DNA of 11,697 bases, taken from NCBI GenBank assembly GCA_945483525.1, contig CALYRV010000059.1, positions 1-11,697 on the forward strand. Direction: 5' to 3'. The notes beneath the pieces were generated by a model, which searched no databases, had not been told where the DNA came from, and saw only the letters and a program-made list of their open reading frames with translations. The translations under genes were made by a program, and so were the position numbers. The DNA is from an uncultured Verrucomicrobiota bacterium. GTDB taxonomy: Bacteria > Verrucomicrobiota > Kiritimatiellia > RFP12 > UBA1067. Position 1 is the first letter of the stretch, and each line of letters starts with the position of its first letter. Below are positions 1 to 5,656 of this stretch, one piece after another.

Positions 1-678
1 CGGAATCGTCGCGCCGTGCTTAGGATCGCCGATGCCGACCGTGAAGATCGGAATGCCACGTTTCTTCGCATACGCCGCGCTGTCGAGCGCCTCGCCACGG
101 AGATCTCCGCCGTCGGAGATGATAATGATCGCGTTATGATCGTCCGCCGCGGGGTCCAGCGTCTTCAGGGATTCGCGGATGGCGCTGCCGAGATCGGTCT
201 CGCCGCGCGGAGCGGAATCGGGAGTCATCTGTTCGAGGGCGCTCCGAAGATAGCCGTGATCCGTAGTAAGCGGACAGATCGTGACGCCGGTCCGGCGAAA
301 CGCCACCAGTGCACAGCGGTCGCTTTCCAGCGAGTCGATGAGGTCCGCGACATCGGCCTTCGCGCGCTCGAGCCGACTGGGGCGCACGTCTTCGGCGAGC
401 ATCGACCGCGAGACGTCGATCGCGACGACGACGTTACGGCTCTTCTGGACGAACTTCTCCGTCGACTTGCCCCACTGGGGACGTGATGCCGCAAAGAGCG
501 ATAGGAAGAGTCCGATCAGAATCGCCGCAGTCTGAAGACCAGACGTCTTCGACTTCGGCACGTTCAGCGTGATCTTCCGAAGCGCCTTCTCGCGCCGTGC
601 CTTGAGAAACGACCACCACAGCCCCGCGATCGGAACGATCGCGACAAGCGCCAGCATCAATGGATAGGCGAAACGCAT
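1..678 (-). CDS. BatB-like VWA-domain membrane protein, C-terminus cut off by window edge
   Basis: The minus-strand frame opens with ATG at 678-676 and stays open to base 1, giving 226 residues without a stop, so the gene is partial. Seen: a hydrophobic segment at about residues 5-23, a basic stretch (KARREKALRK), a second hydrophobic segment at about 49-64, then a von Willebrand factor A domain from about residue 82. The MIDAS metal site is intact: D88-x-S90-x-S92 (AIDVSRSM), T161 in GETDLGSAI, and D189 in IIISDGGD. The order of membrane anchor then VWA, and the phrase SRSMLAEDVRPSRLERAK, are typical of the BatA/BatB family (named for Bacteroides aerotolerance operons), whose VWA domain faces the periplasm. 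The exact role in this family is unsettled. The usual upstream partners (MoxR ATPase, DUF58 protein, BatA) are not present before it; an RNA methyltransferase gene is. No clear Shine-Dalgarno precedes the ATG; a heptad array lies there instead. Confidence 0.85.
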   Translation of the reverse strand, partial: MRFAYPLMLALVAIVPIAGLWWSFLKARREKALRKITLNVPKSKTSGLQTAAILIGLFLSLFAASRPQWGKSTEKFVQKSRNVVVAIDVSRSMLAEDVRPSRLERAKADVADLIDSLESDRCALVAFRRTGVTICPLTTDHGYLRSALEQMTPDSAPRGETDLGSAIRESLKTLDPAADDHNAIIIISDGGDLRGEALDSAAYAKKRGIPIFTVGIGDPKHGATIP

Positions 679-684
679 GAGAGA

Positions 685-713
685 TAGGTTTTAGGTTTTA
701 GGTCGAGGTCGAC
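685..713. repeat. Degenerate heptad array R1 (unit TAGGTTT on + strand)
   Basis: Two identical heptads TAGGTTT, at 685-691 and 692-698, are followed by TAGGTCG (699-705) and a related AGGTCGA-type remainder. The array lies between the stop of the RNA methyltransferase gene (732) and the ATG of the BatB-like gene (678), taking up over half of the 53-bp gap. Confidence 0.7.
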
Positions 714-731
714 AGCGGACGAATGTTATGG

Positions 732-1589
732 TTAGTGATCATGGGCGCCTTCGCCATGCCAGGGGATGAAGGCGGGGACGGTGTCGATGCCGGCGGCAAT
801 GCGCTGACGGACGGCCTCGTAGACGAGAATCGTCGCCGCGGCGGAGACGTTGAGGGAGTCCGCAAGACCGAGCATCGGGATGCGCACGCGAAGTTCCGCG
901 CCGTCCATCCATTTCGCGGTGAGTCCGTACTGTTCCGCGCCGAGCGCGATCGCAACATTGCCTGTGAGATCGACTTCGAAGTGCAGCTTCTCGGCGTGCG
1001 GCGTCGCCGCGAGGATCTTGAAGCCGTGTTCCTTAAGAAACGCAAGCGCCTCTTCGGACGACGCCTCGACGATCGGCACCGAGAACATCGTGCCGGTCGA
1101 GGCCCGCACCACGTTCGGATTGTGAATGTCGGTCGTGCGGTCGCAGACGATCACCGCGGCGACTTTCGCGGCGTCCGCGGAGCGGAGGATCGTCCCGAGA
1201 TTGCCGGGCTTCTCGATCGCCTCGGTGACGATCACAAGCGCGTTTTCGGGGAGCTTCAAGTCCGAAAGCCTGATCGAGACATGCGGACCGATCATGAGGA
1301 GTCCGTCAGGACGCTCCTTATAGGCGATCTTCTCGAAGCAGACCTTGGAGCAGGTATAGACCTCGGCGCCCGCCTTTTTCGCATCCGCGATCAGCTGCGG
1401 CTCGTTCTCGTTCTTGAGGTAGAAGTCGGGACAGTGGAAGATCGCGTGCGGACGGTATCCGAGGTCCAGCGCCCGGCGGCATTCGCGATAACCCTCGACG
1501 ATCATCTCGCCCGAGGCTTCGCGCGTCGAACAGCTCCTGAGCTTGACGACGTACTTCAGTTTCGGATTACTGGGAGATGTAATATCCAT
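732..1589 (-). CDS. TrmH/SpoU-family RNA 2'-O-ribose methyltransferase
   Basis: A 285-residue SPOUT-class methyltransferase predicted to transfer a methyl group from S-adenosylmethionine to a ribose 2'-OH in rRNA or tRNA, in the cytoplasm. An N-terminal substrate-binding region (about 1-100, with the typical start ITSPSNPKLKYVVKLRS and VEGYRECRRAL) precedes the knotted catalytic domain. The three SpoU motifs are all visible: motif 1 around E123-A140 with N130 and R136 (GNLGTILRSADA), motif 2 GAEQYGL at 217-223, and motif 3 at about 237-263 (IPMLGLADSLNVSAA...). NPNVVRASTGTMF at 157-169 is also typical. The layout is closest to the RlmB/TsnR-like group, but the target nucleotide cannot be told from sequence. 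ATG at 1589 is preceded by a purine-rich stretch with GGAAG close to the start, partly made by the heptad array in the gap. The upstream gene ends 34 bp away, suggesting co-transcription. Confidence 0.88.
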   Translation of the reverse strand: MDITSPSNPKLKYVVKLRSCSTREASGEMIVEGYRECRRALDLGYRPHAIFHCPDFYLKNENEPQLIADAKKAGAEVYTCSKVCFEKIAYKERPDGLLMIGPHVSIRLSDLKLPENALVIVTEAIEKPGNLGTILRSADAAKVAAVIVCDRTTDIHNPNVVRASTGTMFSVPIVEASSEEALAFLKEHGFKILAATPHAEKLHFEVDLTGNVAIALGAEQYGLTAKWMDGAELRVRIPMLGLADSLNVSAAATILVYEAVRQRIAAGIDTVPAFIPWHGEGAHDH

Positions 1590-1601
1590 AACTTCCGTTT
1601 C

Positions 1602-1629
1602 CTACCAACTACCCTCTACCAACTCACTT
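1602..1629. repeat. Degenerate heptad array R2 (unit CTACCAA on + strand)
   Basis: Four contiguous 7-bp units: CTACCAA, CTACCCT, CTACCAA and a diverged CTCACTT. The first and third are identical. The array covers nearly all of the gap between the esterase and methyltransferase genes, and its last unit contains the esterase stop codon (1624-1626). Confidence 0.78.
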
Positions 1630-3144
1630 CGTCTCGAACGGACCCAGCGGCAGACTCGCCTCATTGAAGAGATTGCCCATCGTCTTATTCTTGCCCAGGT
1701 AACGGACCCTTACCGGTTCTTCAACCCCCTCAGCTACGAGCACGAGATCGACCCCCTTGATCTCTCCACACTGCCACGGCTGACGATTCGCCTCGTTGAC
1801 GAGTTTCGCATCCTTCCAGACACCGTCCTTGCCGGCGAGTTCGAACGGCGGCTCATGCCAGAAATCGGCATCGTACGCATACCAGCTCTTCACGTGATCG
1901 AACTTGAGCGTCGCCTTGCCGTCCGCGAAGGCAACGGACCTAAGCACCGGCGAATCGTCCTCGGGGATGTTGAATCCGTAATCACGCTTCAGCGCATGCA
2001 CGACGAGACGCTTGGCGACGATCTCCTTGCGGTTCGGATGGATATCGGAGAAGTTGCCGACGTCCGCAGTGACCGCGATCGCGGCGTTCTTCTCTTCGGA
2101 GACGAACTTGTTCTGCGCTTGGACGATGTTCATCCAGTTCTGTTCCCAGGGGGCGAGCTGGACGAAGTAGAGCTTCAAGTCGGGATTCTGAAACGCGCGC
2201 GACCAGCCGTTGTAGAGCGCATGCATCTTAAGCGCGTAGATGTCGCCCTCACCGTGGTTGGAACAGCCCTGATACCAGATGAAGCCGCGCATCGCCATCG
2301 GCGTGAAGGCGTCGACCATTGCATTCCAGAGGACGGTCGGCTGCTTGTGGGCCGCGGAAACCGGATCCTTCTTGTCGGTCTCGGCCTTCCAGTCCTTCTT
2401 CAGCTTGTAGTCGGCGAGCCACTTGATCTCCGGCGCACAATCGTCCCAGCCGCAGCGCGGGATGAAACAGTCGATGTTCACGCCGCCCCAGCTCGCGTCG
2501 ACGATGCCGACCGGAATGCCAAGAGCGAGATAGAGCTCACGAGCGTAGTAGAATGCTACAGCGGAGAGCGAATTGTGATTCGTCCTTCCCGAGCCTGTCT
2601 TAGCGACGCAGAAGGACTGCAGATCCTCCGGAATGAACTTGCGCCATCTCGCCGAGATAGGTTCCGGCTCGACGGACCAGTTGCGCGGCACCTTAACGTA
2701 ACGGACATTCGGAAGACGCGTCATCGTGGTCATGAGTCCGCCCTCGAAGTCGCGATAGCGGCAGGCACTGCCCCAGATCGGACACTCCATGTTGCTCTGT
2801 CCCGACGCGAACCACACCTCGCCGACGAGCACATCCTTGACCTCGACCGTCTCCTTGGCGGGGAAAAGGCGGCCGAACAGAATGCTGTCGTACGTCTTCA
2901 CCGTCACCGTCATCGTGCGCGATTCGGCCGACGCCTCCATCGGATCGAGATCGACACGCCAGCGACCAGAGGGGTCGACGGCGGAAGACTTCTCCTGTCC
3001 CGCGAACTCGACGACGACATCGCGCGCGATCTTGCTCGGCCCGCAATCGCCCCACACTGGCACCTTCATCCCGCGTTGGAGCACCGAGCCATCGGTGAAC
3101 GGCGCGCCTAATGTGATCGCGGCAAGAAAAGCGCTAATGAGCAT
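1624..3144 (-). CDS. Sialate O-acetylesterase-like SGNH hydrolase (SASA domain), probably exported
   Basis: A 506-residue protein of the sialate O-acetylesterase family, whose known members remove O-acetyl groups from sialic acids and, in many bacterial relatives, from other acetylated glycans. An N-terminal beta-sandwich (PFTDGSVLQRGMKVPVWG, residues 15-32) precedes the SGNH hydrolase core. The predicted catalytic residues are Ser117 in WFASGQSNME and the D367-I-H369 pair in SDIHPNRK. The block that usually reads WYQGESN is WYQGCSN here (290-296), with Cys294 replacing Glu. FVQLAPWE (327-334) is typical. The N-terminus is short and hydrophobic (MLISAFLAAITLGA) and could be a signal peptide, though it lacks the usual basic residues. 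ATG 3144 is well supported: GGAGG (3154-3150) lies five bases upstream. Acetylated-glycan processing fits a mucin- or plant-glycan-rich habitat, but the flanking genes give no substrate. Confidence 0.87.
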   Translation of the reverse strand: MLISAFLAAITLGAPFTDGSVLQRGMKVPVWGDCGPSKIARDVVVEFAGQEKSSAVDPSGRWRVDLDPMEASAESRTMTVTVKTYDSILFGRLFPAKETVEVKDVLVGEVWFASGQSNMECPIWGSACRYRDFEGGLMTTMTRLPNVRYVKVPRNWSVEPEPISARWRKFIPEDLQSFCVAKTGSGRTNHNSLSAVAFYYARELYLALGIPVGIVDASWGGVNIDCFIPRCGWDDCAPEIKWLADYKLKKDWKAETDKKDPVSAAHKQPTVLWNAMVDAFTPMAMRGFIWYQGCSNHGEGDIYALKMHALYNGWSRAFQNPDLKLYFVQLAPWEQNWMNIVQAQNKFVSEEKNAAIAVTADVGNFSDIHPNRKEIVAKRLVVHALKRDYGFNIPEDDSPVLRSVAFADGKATLKFDHVKSWYAYDADFWHEPPFELAGKDGVWKDAKLVNEANRQPWQCGEIKGVDLVLVAEGVEEPVRVRYLGKNKTMGNLFNEASLPLGPFETK

Positions 3145-3149
3145 AATTA

Positions 3150-3154
3150 CCTCC
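3150..3154 (-). promoter_or_regulatory. Strong Shine-Dalgarno of the esterase gene
   Basis: GGAGG on the minus strand, five bases before ATG 3144. It stands out because two neighbouring genes (threonine synthase and the prolyl isomerase) have no comparable site. It sits just downstream of heptad array R3. Confidence 0.75.
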
Positions 3155-3159
3155 GCAAT

Positions 3160-3194
3160 TTTTCACTCTTCACTTTTCACTCTTCACTTCACTC
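3160..3194. repeat. Degenerate heptad array R3 (alternating TTTTCAC / TCTTCAC)
   Basis: Four units in exact 7-bp phase alternate in an ABAB pattern: TTTTCAC (3160), TCTTCAC (3167), TTTTCAC (3174), TCTTCAC (3181). A shifted TTCACTC follows (3188-3194). The array spans most of the 48-bp gap between the prolyl isomerase and the esterase, and its end overlaps the isomerase stop codon (3193-3195). Confidence 0.82.
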
Positions 3195-4119
3195 AGTGAT
3201 GGCATCCGCAATGACACTCGTGATCTTTGCCGTGCTCGTGCTTGCCGCAGCATTCGCGGAATTCGATCTTCGCCTTCTCGCGGAGTTCGGCGACGAACGC
3301 ATCCATCGCACGTCCGCGGTTCTCGTGACGCATAAGATCCTTGATCTGATCGTGCACATCGACGAGCGTGAGCTGTCCACCGCCCTTCTCGTCTGCCTTA
3401 TAGATGATGTGGTAGCCGAACTGAGTGGTGACGACGCCGGAAATCTCGCCCTTCTTCATCTCGAAGGCGACCTTGTCGAATTCCGGAACCATCATGCCGC
3501 GTCCGAACCAGCCGAGAGAACCGCCTTCCTGACCCGAGGGACAATCCGAGTTCTTCTTCGCCTCTTCCGCAAAATCGGCCTGGCCGGAGACGATGCGTTC
3601 GCGGATATCCTTGATCTTATCGAGCGCCTTGTCATCAGCTCCTTTCACGAGGATGTGCTGACAGAGAACCTTGGGCTCTTCAACATATTCCGCCTTGTGG
3701 GCTTCATAGAACGCCGCGACCTCCTCTTCGGTCGGATCGGAAATATGCGCACAAGCCTGATTGACGAGCATATTGACGCGCGCACCCTTTTCGAGTTCCT
3801 TGCGGAAGTTCGCTTCGGAAATGCCCTGCGCCTCGAGCGCCTTCTTGTAATTCTCTTCGCCTCCGATCTGGGACTTCACCCGCTCGACTTCGGCGTCGAC
3901 ATCGGCGGCGGTGACTGGGAGCTCGATCTCCAGCGCGCGGTCCAGCAGGAGCTTCGCGCCGATCGCCTGGTCAAGCGCCTTCTCTTCAAGCTTGGCGAGA
4001 TTCCTCTTAACCTCATCCATGGTCATGCCATGCGACATATAGAATCGGACGAGCCGATCGAGTTCAAACTGCACGGCTTCGCCGCTGATTTCCTGTCCGT
4101 TGACTATTGCGTGTTTCAT
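3193..4119 (-). CDS. PpiC-type (parvulin) peptidyl-prolyl isomerase, cytoplasmic, with Cys/His-rich C-terminal tail
   Basis: A 308-residue SurA/PpiC-like chaperone-isomerase expected to catalyse cis-trans isomerisation of X-Pro bonds. A helical SurA-N-like region occupies about residues 10-125. The rotamase domain covers about 148-242 and carries family landmarks: VLCQHILVK (151-159), FAEEAKKNSDCPSGQEGGSLGWFGRG (183-208), MVPEFDKVAFEMKKGEISGVV (210-230), and TQFGYHIIY (232-240). There is no signal peptide or membrane segment, unlike SurA, PrsA or PpiD, so a cytoplasmic site is inferred. The last 19 residues (290-308) hold five Cys and six His, ending ECHCGCHH, which looks like a metal-binding tail. 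ATG 4119 encodes MKHAIVNGQ, a normal start for NifM/PpiC-like proteins. No Shine-Dalgarno is visible; array R4 occupies the leader. The threonine synthase gene ends 45 bp upstream, suggesting co-transcription. Confidence 0.88.
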   Translation of the reverse strand: MKHAIVNGQEISGEAVQFELDRLVRFYMSHGMTMDEVKRNLAKLEEKALDQAIGAKLLLDRALEIELPVTAADVDAEVERVKSQIGGEENYKKALEAQGISEANFRKELEKGARVNMLVNQACAHISDPTEEEVAAFYEAHKAEYVEEPKVLCQHILVKGADDKALDKIKDIRERIVSGQADFAEEAKKNSDCPSGQEGGSLGWFGRGMMVPEFDKVAFEMKKGEISGVVTTQFGYHIIYKADEKGGGQLTLVDVHDQIKDLMRHENRGRAMDAFVAELREKAKIEFRECCGKHEHGKDHECHCGCHH

Positions 4120-4124
4120 AAATC

Positions 4125-4162
4125 AAGTTGGAGTTAAGAGTTGGAGTTGGAGAGCGGAGCGG
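4125..4162. repeat. Degenerate 6/7-bp array R4 (unit AGTTGG/AGTTAAG)
   Basis: Successive units start with AG: AAGTTGG, AGTTAAG, AGTTGG, AGTTGG, AGAGCGG, AGCGG. Unit length wavers between 5 and 7, so this is less regular than R2, R3 or R6. It fills essentially the whole gap between threonine synthase (stop at 4165) and the prolyl isomerase (ATG at 4119). Confidence 0.65.
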
Positions 4163-4164
4163 AA

Positions 4165-5631
4165 TCAGAAGAGTCGAGTCACTTCGGCGTCGATCTTGTC
4201 GACGTCGCAGACACGAGTCTGGGCGATCGGAAGCGACTCGAGATCCCTGAAGTTCGTCGGCGGGTCGGTGAGGACATCCGCACCGAACGCGCGAAGGCAC
4301 GTCTCGGGGAACTTGTACGGCGTCGCGGTAGCCGCGACGACGACGGGAAGAGAAGCGTTGCAGTTTGAAGTTGAAGTTGAAGAATGGAGAGTTCCACTTT
4401 GATACTTCTTGGCGACGAAAGTGGCGACGGCGGTATGCGGATCGACGAGGTAATTCGCGGCCTCGCGCATACGCCGCATTTCGCCTTCGGTCTCTTCGGG
4501 AGTCGCGACGCCGCCTTCGAAGTCCGCAAAGAGCTTCGCCTTCGCCTTCTCGTTCAGCTCGTAACGTCCCTTCTCCTTAAGGTCCTTCATGAGCCGGCTC
4601 ACTTCAGCACACGCCGCGGCGACATCGCCGTCGTAATTGAGCATCCAGAGGAGACGCTCGACGTTGGACGAGATGCGGATATCCATTGACGGCGAATTGG
4701 TGACCGTGAACCTGTCGCCGGGATCGTAGACGCCGGTCTTGACAAAGCGCGCGAGGACGTCGTTCACGTTCGAGGCGACGACGAGCCTGCGGATCGGCGA
4801 GCCAAGCTTCTTCGCGTAATATGCCGCGAGGATGTTGCCGAAGTTGCCGGACGGAACGACGACGTCGAAACTCGTGGCTCGCGATTCGTGGTCCGCGGCT
4901 CGTGCGGAAAGCCTCGCGCCGGCGAGGACATAGTAGGCGATCTGGGGAACGAGCCGCCCGGTGTTGATCGAGTTCGCGGAGGAGAGCGTGATACCGGCCT
5001 TGGCGGCGGCGGCGTTGATCTCCTTTGAAGCGAAGATGCGCTTCACGGCGGCCTGGGCGTCGTCGAAATTGCCGCGGATACCGACGGCATGAACGTTCGC
5101 TTCGGACGGCGTGGTCATCTGGAGCTTCTGGATGCGGCTCGTACCGGTCGCGGGATAGAAGACGATGATCTCGGTGCCGTCCACGCCGGCGAAGCCCTGC
5201 ATCGCGGCCGAACCGGTATCGCCGCTCGTCGCGGTGAGGATCAAGACGCGTTTGCCGTTCGCGGCATGGCGCATGAAGACGGGAAGCATGGAAAGCGCGA
5301 CGTCCTTGAACGCGCCAGTCTTGCCGAGGAAGAGCTCGAGAATGTGGAGCCCGTCCTTCTCGACCAGCGGAATCGGATCGCCGGCAGGGAAGCGGCTCAA
5401 GAGGCGGTCGATCGCATCCTTGCGGACAGATTCCGGGAAGTCGCCGAACAGCGCGTCACAGACGAAACGCTCAGCATCCCCGAGTGTCTTGACATTTGAA
5501 ATCTGAGATTTGAACTCTGCATTTCCGTCCGTGAGGACGGGGAGAAAGAGTCCGCCGTCGGGGGCGAGACCCTGGAAGACGCTTTCCGGAGCGGTGGCCG
5601 GAATACCGGTACGGGTAGATACGAATTTCAT
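4165..5631 (-). CDS. thrC: Threonine synthase carrying three repeat-derived segments
   Basis: PLP enzyme converting O-phosphohomoserine to threonine, the last step of threonine synthesis, in the cytoplasm. With the start at ATG 5631 it has 488 residues. Seen: MKFVSTR plus GLAPDGGLFLP (21-31), typical of the family N-terminus; the PLP-binding Lys109 in GAFKDVALS; SGDTGSAAMQGF (136-147); NSINTGRLVPQIAYY (220-234); the phosphate-binding loop SGNFGN (261-266); and DPHTAVA followed by ATATPYKFPE near the end. An in-frame TTG six bases upstream is less likely than the ATG because family members begin MKFVSTR. Three stretches, about residues 38-47, 243-254 and 411-425, are encoded by tandem arrays and lie between conserved blocks, probably in surface loops. 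A consensus extended -10 lies 16 bases before the ATG and no Shine-Dalgarno is seen, implying a leader of about 9-10 nt. It is probably the first gene of the left run. Confidence 0.95.
   Translation of the reverse strand: MKFVSTRTGIPATAPESVFQGLAPDGGLFLPVLTDGNAEFKSQISNVKTLGDAERFVCDALFGDFPESVRKDAIDRLLSRFPAGDPIPLVEKDGLHILELFLGKTGAFKDVALSMLPVFMRHAANGKRVLILTATSGDTGSAAMQGFAGVDGTEIIVFYPATGTSRIQKLQMTTPSEANVHAVGIRGNFDDAQAAVKRIFASKEINAAAAKAGITLSSANSINTGRLVPQIAYYVLAGARLSARAADHESRATSFDVVVPSGNFGNILAAYYAKKLGSPIRRLVVASNVNDVLARFVKTGVYDPGDRFTVTNSPSMDIRISSNVERLLWMLNYDGDVAAACAEVSRLMKDLKEKGRYELNEKAKAKLFADFEGGVATPEETEGEMRRMREAANYLVDPHTAVATFVAKKYQSGTLHSSTSTSNCNASLPVVVAATATPYKFPETCLRAFGADVLTDPPTNFRDLESLPIAQTRVCDVDKIDAEVTRLF
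4357..4400. repeat. In-frame 6/7-bp array R5 inside threonine synthase
   Basis: Units GTTTGAA (4363-4369), GTTGAA, GTTGAA and then diverged GAATGGA and GAGTTCC. In the coding direction it gives a Ser/Thr/Asn-rich stretch (LHSSTSTSNCNA) between the conserved DPHTAVATFVAKK helix and the ATATPYKFPE block, where family members normally have a short link. Confidence 0.65.
4870..4904. repeat. In-frame perfect-phase heptad array R6 inside threonine synthase
   Basis: Five consecutive heptads, 35 bases, every one matching RYYCGYG: ACTCGTG, GCTCGCG, ATTCGTG, GTCCGCG, GCTCGTG at 4870, 4877, 4884, 4891 and 4898. Read in the coding direction it encodes about residues 243-254 (ARAADHESRATS), just before the conserved beta strand leading to SGNFGN. 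Confidence 0.82.
5491..5518. repeat. In-frame heptad array R7 inside threonine synthase
   Basis: Four consecutive heptads starting GA and ending T: GACATTT, GAAATCT, GAGATTT, GAACTCT, at 5491, 5498, 5505 and 5512, with a diverged GCATTT after. The array encodes about residues 38-47 (AEFKSQISNV), in the N-terminal domain after GLFLPVLTDG. Confidence 0.75.
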
Positions 5632-5647
5632 AAGCAAATTACACTAT

Positions 5648-5656
5648 ATTATATCA
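5648..5656 (-). promoter_or_regulatory. Extended -10 promoter for threonine synthase
   Basis: Minus-strand TGATATAAT: a full TATAAT (5653-5648) with a TGN extension. It overlaps the last codon and TAA stop of the upstream FolK-HD gene. No good -35 is found 16-18 bases upstream (GGACGC or similar), which extended -10 promoters tolerate. The predicted start of transcription is near 5641, about ten bases before ATG 5631. Confidence 0.6.

Noticed and set aside
723..1667. Plus-strand open frame of 314 codons
   Set aside because: Mirror of the RNA methyltransferase gene, which holds all three SpoU motifs.
1543..3111. Long plus-strand open frame of 522 codons
   Set aside because: It is antisense to the esterase and methyltransferase genes, which have clear family motifs. 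Its translation is Arg/Leu/Asp-rich without recognisable domains, as expected for the mirror of a GC-rich coding frame.
3196..4137. Plus-strand open frame of 313 codons
   Set aside because: Mirror of the prolyl isomerase gene, whose rotamase motifs are unambiguous.
685..5518. The short arrays as a CRISPR array
   Set aside because: CRISPR repeats are about 24-40 bp separated by unique spacers of similar length; these are contiguous 6-7-bp units, a different unit at each site, with no cas gene in the window.
5632..5637. TTG at 5637 as start of threonine synthase
   Set aside because: The ATG two codons later gives the family-typical MKFVSTR N-terminus; neither has a Shine-Dalgarno, so the ATG is preferred.
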